From Alkalihalobacillus sp. LMS6 (GTDB taxonomy: Bacteria; Bacillota; Bacilli; Bacillales; Bacillaceae_D): 64,000 nucleotides of DNA. Both the position numbers and the translations under genes were made by a program. Location of the stretch: the NCBI RefSeq assembly GCF_024362765.1, contig NZ_CP093302.1:802001-866000 (forward strand), given 5' to 3'. Shown piece by piece: positions 28,253 to 35,575 of this stretch (positions within the stretch are counted from its first letter, which is position 1; every line of letters begins with the position of its first letter). The notes under the pieces are model-generated. The model had not been told where the DNA came from and did no database searches. It saw only the letters and a program-made list of their open reading frames with translations.

Positions 28253-29253
28253 TGGAAGCAACAAAAGATGTGAAGACCAAATCCATGACAATGGTTCAAG
28301 CTGTGAATGATGCGTTACGTGTTGCGCTTGAACAAGATGACAACGTCCTTTTACTAGGTGAAGATATTGGTCGTAATGGAGGGGTGTTTCGCGCAACGGA
28401 TGGTCTGCAAAAGCAGTTTGGGGAAGATCGTGTCATTGATACGCCGTTAAGTGAATCGGGTGTCGTTGGTACGGCAGTTGGTTTAGCTATTTCTGGATCT
28501 AAGCCGATTGTAGAAATGCAGTTTATGGGCTTTGTGTACCCAGCCTACGAGCAAATTATGACGCATGTGTCACGTATTCGAATGCGCTCAATGGGGAACT
28601 ATTCTGTGCCGATGGTCATCCGAGCACCGTATGGAGCGGGCATTCGGGCACCAGAGATTCATTCGGATTCCGTCGAAACCTTGTTTACCCACATGCCTGG
28701 TATAAAAGTCGTTTGCCCATCCACACCGAGGGAAGCAAAAGGGCTGTTGCTTGCGTCCTTAGCTGATCCTGATCCAGTTCTTTTCATGGAAGCCCTTCGT
28801 CTTTACCGCGGAGAGCGTGAAGAAGTGGAAGTGGATGGCTACGAAATTGAAATTGGAAAAGCAAACAAAGTCGCTGATGGCAATGATGTCACGTTGCTTG
28901 CCTGGGGAGCGATGGTGCCTGTTACGAAGAAAGCGGCAGCAGAAGTAGAGGCAGAGGGCATTACATGTGATGTGATTGATTTACGTACGCTATTTCCATT
29001 AGATAAAGACATGATTGCGGAATCTGTACAAAAGACAGGGCGCGCTGTTATTGTTCACGAAGCACATGCAACAGGCGGTCTAGGGAATGACCTTGTTAGT
29101 TTAATAAACGATACGTCGTTTTTGTCCATGCGTTCACCAATTGAACGGGTAACAGGATTTGATGTCCCTGTACCGCTTGGTTCGTTAGAAGACCATTATA
29201 TCCCGAGTGTTTCAAGAGTGGTGGAAGCAATTCGGAAAACGGTTCAATTCTAG
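28252..29253 (+). CDS. 2-oxoacid dehydrogenase E1 component, beta subunit
   Basis: Transketolase-like beta subunit, 333 residues. LLGEDIGRNGGVFRATDG near residue 34, RVIDTPLSESGVVGTAVGLA, VRAPYGAGIRAPEIHSDS-type segment near 125, and a C-terminal transketolase domain with EAHATGGLGNDLV near 273. It begins at the last base of the alpha-subunit stop (ATAATGG), so the two are translated together. With the alpha subunit it makes the alpha2beta2 decarboxylase of the complex. Confidence 0.92.
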   Translation: MEATKDVKTKSMTMVQAVNDALRVALEQDDNVLLLGEDIGRNGGVFRATDGLQKQFGEDRVIDTPLSESGVVGTAVGLAISGSKPIVEMQFMGFVYPAYEQIMTHVSRIRMRSMGNYSVPMVIRAPYGAGIRAPEIHSDSVETLFTHMPGIKVVCPSTPREAKGLLLASLADPDPVLFMEALRLYRGEREEVEVDGYEIEIGKANKVADGNDVTLLAWGAMVPVTKKAAAEVEAEGITCDVIDLRTLFPLDKDMIAESVQKTGRAVIVHEAHATGGLGNDLVSLINDTSFLSMRSPIERVTGFDVPVPLGSLEDHYIPSVSRVVEAIRKTVQF

Positions 29254-29269
29254 AAGGGAGCTTACGTGT

Positions 29270-30511
29270 ATGGTTGAAGTAAAACTTCATGATATCGGTG
29301 AAGGAATGACAGAAGGAGAGGTTCTCCATTTTTTTGTAAACGTCGGTGACGAAGTGAAGATGGATCAACCACTGCTTGAAGTACAGACAGATAAAGTAGC
29401 TGCTGAACTGTCTGCACCGAAAGCCGGAATCGTGAAAGAAATTTTAGCGAAACAAGGGGAGACGGTAACGGTCGGCACGACATTAATTGTATTAGAAACT
29501 AGTGTCGATCAAGCAATTCCTGTTAAAGACGAAAAAAAGCAACCAGTTGCTTCATCAGCATCATCAAATGAAAAGCAGCCATCCTCCACTCTTCGGCGAG
29601 TGCTGGCGTCACCTTACACAAGAAAAATTGCTCGTGATCATGAGATTAACATTGAAGATGTAAAGGGAACAGGGGTAAATGGTCGCGTCATTGATGAGGA
29701 TTTGTATGCCGTTTTAGAAGGTTATAAAAGGAAACAACCAACGGCTAAAAAAGAAATGGATAAAAAACCGTCGCCTGATCTCCGTTCTAGCTCGTATTTT
29801 ACATCTGGTAAAGAGTCATCCGAACGAACGATTCCATATACAGGGCGAAGAAAACAAATCGCGACTAAGATGGCTGAATCGGTTTACACGATTCCCCATG
29901 TAACGCATTTTGAAGAGGCCAACTTGACTGACTTGATGGAATGGCGAGCAGCATGTAGAGAAGCTGGAATGACGTTTTCCCTAGGCGCTTACTTTATTAA
30001 GGCGCTTGTCTTAGCGTTAAAAGATCATCCGATTTTCAATTCGGTTCTAGATGAGAAAAACGGCGTCATCCGACTGCAAGATTTTTATAATATCGGCCTA
30101 GCTACAAATGCACCAGATGGACTGATTGTGCCAGTCTTAAAAAATGCTGATCAGAAATCCATAATTCAGATTGATAAAGAAATGAAAGAGCTCACGCGGA
30201 AAGCACAAGATAATGAGCTTAAAGGCGACGACCTTCGCGGCGGTACGTTTACAGTTAGCAATGTCGGTCCACTCGGTAGCACTGGGGCGACACCAATTAT
30301 TAACGCTCCACAGACAGCGTTGCTTGCGATTCACAAAACAAAGCGTCGTCCGGTTGTGACGAAAGAGGATCAGCTTGCGATCGGGGACGTGATGACCATG
30401 TCGATGTCATTTGATCACCGAATTGCTGATGGTGCCCAAGCGGTTGCGTTTACAAATCGATGGGTGGAGTTATTGGAAGATCCAAAGCGCCTCATATTGG
30501 AGTTGGTTTAA
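29270..30511 (+). CDS. 2-oxoacid dehydrogenase E2 component (dihydrolipoyl acyltransferase)
   Basis: Core of the complex, 413 residues. One lipoyl domain at residues 1-80 with the lipoylated Lys in VQTDKVAAELSAP; a flexible Ser/Ala-rich linker; a peripheral subunit-binding domain near 115-150 (ASPYTRKIARDHEINIEDV); and the catalytic acyltransferase domain with SFDHRIADGAQA near 380, where His and Asp are catalytic. It transfers the acyl group, presumably phenylacetyl, to CoA. AAGGGAG precedes ATG 29270; the longer upstream frame lacks a start signal. Confidence 0.93.
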   Translation: MVEVKLHDIGEGMTEGEVLHFFVNVGDEVKMDQPLLEVQTDKVAAELSAPKAGIVKEILAKQGETVTVGTTLIVLETSVDQAIPVKDEKKQPVASSASSNEKQPSSTLRRVLASPYTRKIARDHEINIEDVKGTGVNGRVIDEDLYAVLEGYKRKQPTAKKEMDKKPSPDLRSSSYFTSGKESSERTIPYTGRRKQIATKMAESVYTIPHVTHFEEANLTDLMEWRAACREAGMTFSLGAYFIKALVLALKDHPIFNSVLDEKNGVIRLQDFYNIGLATNAPDGLIVPVLKNADQKSIIQIDKEMKELTRKAQDNELKGDDLRGGTFTVSNVGPLGSTGATPIINAPQTALLAIHKTKRRPVVTKEDQLAIGDVMTMSMSFDHRIADGAQAVAFTNRWVELLEDPKRLILELV

Positions 30512-31927
30512 ATGGTCGTAGGAGAATTTGTGCAAGAACGTCAATTAATCGTGATTGGTGGTGGACCTGGTGGGTATCATGCTGCGATTCGAGCGGCTCA
30601 ACTCGGTATAGACGTCACATTGATTGAAAAAAATCAGCTAGGCGGCATTTGTTTAAATGAAGGGTGTATCCCATCAAAAGTTGTCACACAGGCGGCAGAA
30701 CGGTGGCAACAAACCTTAAAAGGAAGCAAGCTAGGCATTCCAACTCAACAGGAGTCATTTCAATGGGACGTCCTCGTTTCTCATCAACAGACTGTTGTGA
30801 AGCAATTGCGGCAAGGCGTCGAGCAACTTTGCAAAACGAACAAAATTGAACATGTTATTGGTGAGGCAAGTTTTATGACAGAAAATCGCATTGGCGTTAC
30901 AAATGACCATCAATTTGACGTATATCAATTTCAGCATGCGATTATTGCGACTGGTCACCAACCATTGTTAACGGAAAAAGATGAGCGCCTGCTCAGTCCA
31001 TACTCACTGTTCCAACTCAAAGAGCTACCAGCATCACTCGTGCTCGTAGGTCACAAACCTTACGTTTTAGAAGCAGCGTTCGCCTATCAAACAGTAGGTG
31101 TCGATGTGACACTTTTACTAGATAATCCTCTGTCATTAGAACCTGCCATTGAAAAAGAGCTGCTTCGTTCAGCAAAAAAAGCAGGCATTACTGTAAAAAA
31201 AGAGATCACCGTTGAACAGGTAACGGTTGAAGAGGATCATGTAACGATTGTTTTTATGAAAAATGAACGGCAAGAAGATATTCAAGCTACGTATGCGTAC
31301 TGTTCACCTAAGTGGAAAGCGAATACGGATGAATTAAGCCTTAATCGTGTAGGCGTTGAAACCGATGGGGATGGCTACATCACAGTATCTGAATCGTTCG
31401 AAACAACTTTAGCAAATGTCTATGCGATTGGCGATGTCAATCGTGAAGCCGATTTAGCAACTGCCGCAATCAAGCAAGGCAAGGTGGTCGCGGAATGGCT
31501 AGCAGGCAAGAAGTCAGAGTGGGATCCGACTTTCTTGGCTACTGTTTACCGCACGCAACCGCCTATTGCCACAGTAGGATGGACGGTAAGCGAAGCAAAA
31601 GCAAAAGGGGTAAATGCGGTTGTCGGCTCAGCACCTGTTCGTAGCAACGGCTTTGGGATGCTTAATCAATCACAAGATGGGGTAATGGTTATTGTAAAAG
31701 AGGAACGTACAGATGAAGTCATTGGCATGCAGATCATTGCCGATGGCGCAGCTGAACTCATCGTTGCCGCAACTGTTGGCCTTGAATTAGGGATGCGGGA
31801 TGAGGATCTTATTTTTCCTATGTATCCACATCCCAGTATCGGTGAAGTCATGATGGAGGCAGCAGAAGACCTTCAAGCAGCAGCGGTTCATAAACCACCT
31901 GTAAAGAAGAAAGCAGAAAACGTTTAG
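30512..31927 (+). CDS. Dihydrolipoyl dehydrogenase (E3)
   Basis: Flavoprotein that reoxidises the lipoyl groups with NAD+, 471 residues. FAD motif VIGGGPGGYHAAIRAAQLG, redox-active disulfide in GGICLNEGCIPSKV near residue 48, NAD motif region LVLVGHKPYV (a divergent Rossmann GxGxxG, starting near 175) and C-terminal YPHPSIGEVMMEA. Start ATG 30512 abuts the E2 stop. The NAD-binding loop, GHKPYV instead of a GGGYIG-type sequence, is atypical and worth noting. Confidence 0.9.
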   Translation: MVVGEFVQERQLIVIGGGPGGYHAAIRAAQLGIDVTLIEKNQLGGICLNEGCIPSKVVTQAAERWQQTLKGSKLGIPTQQESFQWDVLVSHQQTVVKQLRQGVEQLCKTNKIEHVIGEASFMTENRIGVTNDHQFDVYQFQHAIIATGHQPLLTEKDERLLSPYSLFQLKELPASLVLVGHKPYVLEAAFAYQTVGVDVTLLLDNPLSLEPAIEKELLRSAKKAGITVKKEITVEQVTVEEDHVTIVFMKNERQEDIQATYAYCSPKWKANTDELSLNRVGVETDGDGYITVSESFETTLANVYAIGDVNREADLATAAIKQGKVVAEWLAGKKSEWDPTFLATVYRTQPPIATVGWTVSEAKAKGVNAVVGSAPVRSNGFGMLNQSQDGVMVIVKEERTDEVIGMQIIADGAAELIVAATVGLELGMRDEDLIFPMYPHPSIGEVMMEAAEDLQAAAVHKPPVKKKAENV

Positions 31928-31944
31928 TGATTGGAGGCCAACGC

Positions 31945-32358
31945 ATGTCGAATCCTTTAATGGATGTGATTCATTTTAAAAAAGAGCCGCCACCGTGTGA
32001 CACGTTAATAGGAGTAGAAATGATCGAGGCACAGGGGGGAATCGCCCGAGCCATTTGGCGGCCAACCGATCAAATGTTAAATGGGAACGGCGTCATCATG
32101 GGTGGCTTTGTTTCCTCTGCAGCCGATGTGGCGATGGCCTACGCCATCTCTTCACTTATTAACGATAAGCAAGTATTTGCATCTGTTAATCTGAATGTTG
32201 CTTTCCATCGACCAGCGCTTCCAGGGGAGATTGAAGTGAAAGCTGTTGTTGAAAAATTCGGGCGGACAATGAGCTATGTAACAGCCGATTTATATCAAAA
32301 CGATAAACTAGTTGCAAGTGGTGTTTCGTCGGTCCTTGTGCATGAAGTGAATGATTAA
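31945..32358 (+). CDS. paaI: PaaI-type hotdog thioesterase
   Basis: A 137-residue hotdog-fold acyl-CoA thioesterase. NGNGVIMGGFVSSAADVAMA (near residues 48-67) is the PaaI/4HBT helix with Gly-rich turn and catalytic Asp; VNLNVAFHRPALPGEIEVKA follows. PaaI hydrolyses dead-end phenylacetyl-CoA-type thioesters and so protects the CoA pool. TTGGAGG at 31931-31937 places the start at ATG 31945. It is the last gene of the transporter-PheDH-oxoacid dehydrogenase run and is followed by a terminator. Confidence 0.87.
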   Translation: MSNPLMDVIHFKKEPPPCDTLIGVEMIEAQGGIARAIWRPTDQMLNGNGVIMGGFVSSAADVAMAYAISSLINDKQVFASVNLNVAFHRPALPGEIEVKAVVEKFGRTMSYVTADLYQNDKLVASGVSSVLVHEVND

Positions 32359-32366
32359 GACGTGGT

Positions 32367-32402
32367 AACCTTTCCTTTCATACGGGAAAGGTTTTTCGTT
32401 TG
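32367..32402 (+). terminator. Rho-independent terminator ending the phenylalanine/oxoacid run
   Basis: Perfect 9-bp stem AACCTTTCC / GGAAAGGTT with a 9-base loop and T-rich tail, 8 bases after the thioesterase stop. Confidence 0.85.
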
Positions 32403-32447
32403 AAAAAAAGAAATGGTGGTATTTTATATATATAGGAGGAATGCATC

Positions 32448-33197
32448 ATGAAGAAAAAACTACAAGACAAAGTTGCTTTCGTAACAGGTTCAGCAAGTGG
32501 AATTGGAGAAGCATCAGCGAAAGAATTTGCTGAACAAGGTGCTCGTGTCGTACTTGTCGATGTGAATGAAGAAGGAAAAACCCTTGAGCAAGAACTTAAA
32601 GAAAATGGGCACGACGCCTTATTTATAAAGACCGACGTAACCGATGAACACTCATTAAAATCAGCAATCGACCAAGCGGTTGACCACTATGGCCAATTAG
32701 ATATTATGTTTGCAAATGCAGGTATCGGTAGCAAAGGCGATATTCACGAATTGGAAACTGAAGACTGGCAAAAAGTCATCGATTTAAATTTAACGAGCGT
32801 ATACTTATCAAATAAATTTGCGATCCAGCAATTTTTAAAACAAGAAACAGGCGGAGCGATTGTCAACACAGGCTCCATTCATAGCTTAGTGGCAAAAGAA
32901 GGAATTGGCGCTTATTCAGCCGCAAAAGGGGGCGTCAAACTTTTAACTCAACAGGTTGCTTCACGCTACAGCCGTGATGGCATTCGTGCTAACGCAGTGG
33001 CTCCTGGCTATATCGAAACCAACCTACTTAAATCTGCCGGCGAAGAAGGTTTGGCTGAACTCAAGAAGCTTCATCCGATTGGTCGTTTAGGACAAGCAGA
33101 GGAAGTTGCAAAAGTGGTAGCATTTTTAGCTTCAGACGATGCTTCTTTTGTTTCAGGTGCATTAGTTCCTGTTGATGGTGGGTACACAATTGTATAA
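32448..33197 (+). CDS. Short-chain dehydrogenase/reductase
   Basis: Classical SDR of 249 residues: cofactor motif TGSASGIG at residues 14-21, NAG near 91, active-site Ser in TGSIHS near 141 and the YSAAK motif near 154. VLVDVN after the second strand (Asp at the end of beta-2) favours NAD over NADP. Substrate unknown. It has an AGGAGG site, its own downstream terminator and is separated from the upstream operon by a terminator, so it is monocistronic. Confidence 0.92.
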   Translation: MKKKLQDKVAFVTGSASGIGEASAKEFAEQGARVVLVDVNEEGKTLEQELKENGHDALFIKTDVTDEHSLKSAIDQAVDHYGQLDIMFANAGIGSKGDIHELETEDWQKVIDLNLTSVYLSNKFAIQQFLKQETGGAIVNTGSIHSLVAKEGIGAYSAAKGGVKLLTQQVASRYSRDGIRANAVAPGYIETNLLKSAGEEGLAELKKLHPIGRLGQAEEVAKVVAFLASDDASFVSGALVPVDGGYTIV

Positions 33198-33201
33198 CGA
33201 T

Positions 33202-33240
33202 AAAAAAACGAGCCGACGTTACGTTAGCTCGTTTTGTTTT
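33202..33240 (+). terminator. Bidirectional terminator
   Basis: AAAACGAGC / GCTCGTTTT stem around a 13-base loop, with T-rich tracts on either side; serves the SDR gene on plus and the small membrane protein gene on minus. Confidence 0.75.
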
Positions 33241-33451
33241 AATAAAAAATTAAGTAAAAGGATGCAATGGCACCTGCAATGATTAAATGTACATAACGCA
33301 TATTTCCTTTCTCTTCTTTGAAGAAAAGAAATAGAAAATAGACAACAATGCTTGAAATAAAGAAACTCGTTAACGTGGAATGATTGTACCAAACCGCTAA
33401 AATGCCTATCACAATCAGAAAGGCTCGAAAAATGTAATCGATAATCTTCAA
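33239..33451 (-). CDS. Small membrane protein of unknown function
   Basis: 70 residues forming about three hydrophobic helices (residues 5-20, 26-44, 51-69) separated by a charged KEEKGN loop. No recognised family. Its stop lies beside the shared terminator, and its compact, all-membrane composition makes a real gene likely despite the short length. Confidence 0.55.
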   Translation of the reverse strand: MKIIDYIFRAFLIVIGILAVWYNHSTLTSFFISSIVVYFLFLFFKEEKGNMRYVHLIIAGAIASFYLIFY

Positions 33452-33597
33452 TACTTGCCCCCTAAGCTACGTCTTTACAGAAAGAATCGTATCAAGAAGC
33501 GAGCATGCTGTCAAAATGAGGTGGCTGAATATGGCGTTCATTGGTAGACTTAAAGGGGAATTTAAAAATAGGTATGAGGTGAATGGTGGAGGTTATT

Positions 33598-34128
33598 ATG
33601 ATCATTGTAGTGCGACACGGGCAAACAGACTGGAATGTACAAAAGCGTCTACAAGGAAGAAACGGTCTCTCTTTAAATGAAGAAGGTATTCGGCAAGCTT
33701 ATGCTGCAAAAGATGCTTTACAAAACCATGTAATAGATTTTGTTTATTCATCTCCTCAATCACGAGCCGTTCAAACCGCAGAAATCATTACTGGATTCAA
33801 GCCAATAATCGATAATCGATTGGATGTCTTTGACCTGGGAGAAGCGGACGGACTATTTAAGCATGATGTCCATTTTAGCAAAAGAATCCCCGACCCCTTA
33901 TTATATAAAGGAATTGAAAACGTTGGCACTTATGTTGAAAGAGTGTTTTCTTTTATGGAAGAATTGAGACAATGCATGGGTAATCAAACAGTCTTAATCG
34001 CGGGACACCGATGCACAACTGGTATGATTGGTGCTTATTTTAACGGGATTCCTGACGATCAAAATATTTTTCGTTACTCAGCTGAAAACGGGCAATTTCA
34101 TATTTATTATGAAGGCAACCTTACATAA
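33598..34128 (+). CDS. Histidine phosphatase-family protein
   Basis: Phosphoglycerate-mutase-like phosphatase of 176 residues. The phospho-accepting His lies in VVRHGQTDWN at the N-terminus, YSSPQSRAVQTAEII follows near residue 50, and the second catalytic His is in IAGHRCTTG near 141. GGTGGAGG at 33585-33592 sets the start at ATG 33598 rather than ATG 33583, which lies before that site. The substrate cannot be inferred. Confidence 0.87.
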   Translation: MIIVVRHGQTDWNVQKRLQGRNGLSLNEEGIRQAYAAKDALQNHVIDFVYSSPQSRAVQTAEIITGFKPIIDNRLDVFDLGEADGLFKHDVHFSKRIPDPLLYKGIENVGTYVERVFSFMEELRQCMGNQTVLIAGHRCTTGMIGAYFNGIPDDQNIFRYSAENGQFHIYYEGNLT

Positions 34129-34185
34129 CCACGTCTGAATTGTTTATATTAAAGGCAAAGACACCTTAGAAAAAGCGGAGGAACA

Positions 34186-35268
34186 ATGAAAAAGACATTT
34201 ATCATCACAACAGTTTTTCTTCTTGCTTTGGCAGCATGTGGACAAGAAGAAACACCTTCTGAATCCATCCAAGATCAATCGTTTGAAGCGAATGAGCAAC
34301 GATTAGATGTGCATTTTATTGATGTTGGACAAGGAGATGCGTCCCTCGTTACGTGGGAACATGAAGAGGAAACTTTTAGCCTTCTTGTTGATGCAGGAGA
34401 TTGGAATGATCGTAGCGCTGTTGATTATTTACATGAGCAAGGAATTGAAGAACTAGATTTACTTATCGGCACGCATCCCCATGCCGACCACATTGGTCAA
34501 ATGGCAGATGTGATTAACGAATTTCATGTAGCAGAAGCGTGGATGTCTGGAGATGAAACCGATACGCTCGTGTTTGAGCGTACGTTGGATGCCATTTTAG
34601 AAAATGACGTTGATTACCATGAGCCTCGAGCAGGAGAAGAATTCGATCTTGGTGGTGCAACGATTGAGGTATTGCACCCCGAATCTGTATCGGGTGACTT
34701 GAACAATGGTTCCATTGTGATGAAACTAACGTATGGGGAAATTTCTTTTTTATTCACTGGTGATGTTGAACATCAAGCTGAACAAGATATGCTTGAGCGT
34801 GGAGCGAATTTAGAAGCAACGGTGTTAAGTGTGCCTCACCATGGCTCAAACACTTCTTCATCGGACGCATTTATTGAAGCCGTACAGCCTACCTACGCTA
34901 TTTATTCAGCTGGTCTAGAGAATGCGTACAATCACCCGGCGGATGACGTATTACAATCTTACGAATCCATCGGCGCAACCATTTACGGAACCGATGAAAA
35001 CGGTACTATTATTGCGTCAACAAATGGACAAGAAGTGAAAATCACAACAAATCAAAATCAAGCCGAAAACCATACAAGCTGTATTAATGTGAATACGGCA
35101 ACTGCTGAAGAGTTGGAGGGGATCTCAGAAATAGGTCCTGATCGAGCCCAGCAAATCATAGAGTTACGACCCTTTTCATCTGTAGATGAATTAATGACAA
35201 TAGATGGAATTGGTGAGGCACGGCTTAATACGATTAAGGAAGAAGGGATCGCTTGTGTCGGAGAATAA
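34186..35268 (+). CDS. Secreted ComEC-like metallo-beta-lactamase lipoprotein with C-terminal HhH domain
   Basis: A 360-residue lipoprotein (lipobox LALAAC). Residues about 40-290 form the metallo-beta-lactamase domain found in ComEC: HFIDVGQGDASLV, metal site THPHADHIG near residue 102, LFTGDVE near 190, and SVPHHGSNTSSS near 218. Residues 298-360 carry a ComEA-type helix-hairpin-helix (INVNTATAEELEGISEIGPD). Together these suggest an extracellular DNA-binding nuclease. It overlaps the DUF3006 gene by 14 bases, a frequent pairing. Confidence 0.9.
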   Translation: MKKTFIITTVFLLALAACGQEETPSESIQDQSFEANEQRLDVHFIDVGQGDASLVTWEHEEETFSLLVDAGDWNDRSAVDYLHEQGIEELDLLIGTHPHADHIGQMADVINEFHVAEAWMSGDETDTLVFERTLDAILENDVDYHEPRAGEEFDLGGATIEVLHPESVSGDLNNGSIVMKLTYGEISFLFTGDVEHQAEQDMLERGANLEATVLSVPHHGSNTSSSDAFIEAVQPTYAIYSAGLENAYNHPADDVLQSYESIGATIYGTDENGTIIASTNGQEVKITTNQNQAENHTSCINVNTATAEELEGISEIGPDRAQQIIELRPFSSVDELMTIDGIGEARLNTIKEEGIACVGE

Positions 35269-35545
35269 GTATCACGGAGTTGTTGATCGCGTCACAAACG
35301 ATTTAGCCATCATTCTCGTTGACTCGATAAAGAAACAATTTGAACGACGTGTTGAAAAGCTACCAAAGAACATAAAGGAAGGTAGCTGGCTACTATTGAG
35401 GCTAAATGATGACCAAACAGAGATAGTCGACGCAACACTGGATCCTGCTAAGCAAGAACAGAAACACCAAACCATTCAAGACAAACTCAACAAAGTAAAG
35501 GCAAAATCCAATAAAAAGAGTAAACTCAAAAAGAAAAACCAGTAG
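35255..35545 (+). CDS. DUF3006 family protein
   Basis: A 96-residue cytoplasmic protein with YHGVVDRVTNDLAIILVDS at the start and a very lysine-rich tail (residues 75-96). GTG 35255 lies 7 bases after AGAAGGG, inside the end of the ComEC-like gene. DUF3006 genes often accompany secreted ComEC-like nucleases; the function is unknown. The strong terminator overlapping its stop closes this operon and marks the left edge of the RHS island. Confidence 0.8.
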   Translation: MSENKYHGVVDRVTNDLAIILVDSIKKQFERRVEKLPKNIKEGSWLLLRLNDDQTEIVDATLDPAKQEQKHQTIQDKLNKVKAKSNKKSKLKKKNQ

Positions 35546-35575
35546 CCCTCAAGGAAGAACCTTGAGGGCTTTTTT
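35545..35575 (+). terminator. Strong Rho-independent terminator
   Basis: Perfect 10-bp stem GCCCTCAAGG / CCTTGAGGGC with a 5-base loop and T6 tail. The truncated RHS frame opens at its very end. Confidence 0.95.

Noticed and set aside
26032-31927. Reading the dehydrogenase and the oxoacid dehydrogenase as a leucine dehydrogenase plus branched-chain (bkd) complex
   Set aside because: GLIQVADE and the FCND...AIIAIHD segment point to phenylalanine dehydrogenase, and ptb/buk genes typical of Bacillus bkd operons are absent, while paaI and paa genes adjoin. Specificity still needs experiment.
33531-33697. Small frame MAFIGRLKGEFKNRYEVNGG... upstream of and overlapping the histidine phosphatase gene
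   Set aside because: It overlaps the phosphatase start in another frame, loses coding character after about 20 codons and has no good ribosome binding site.
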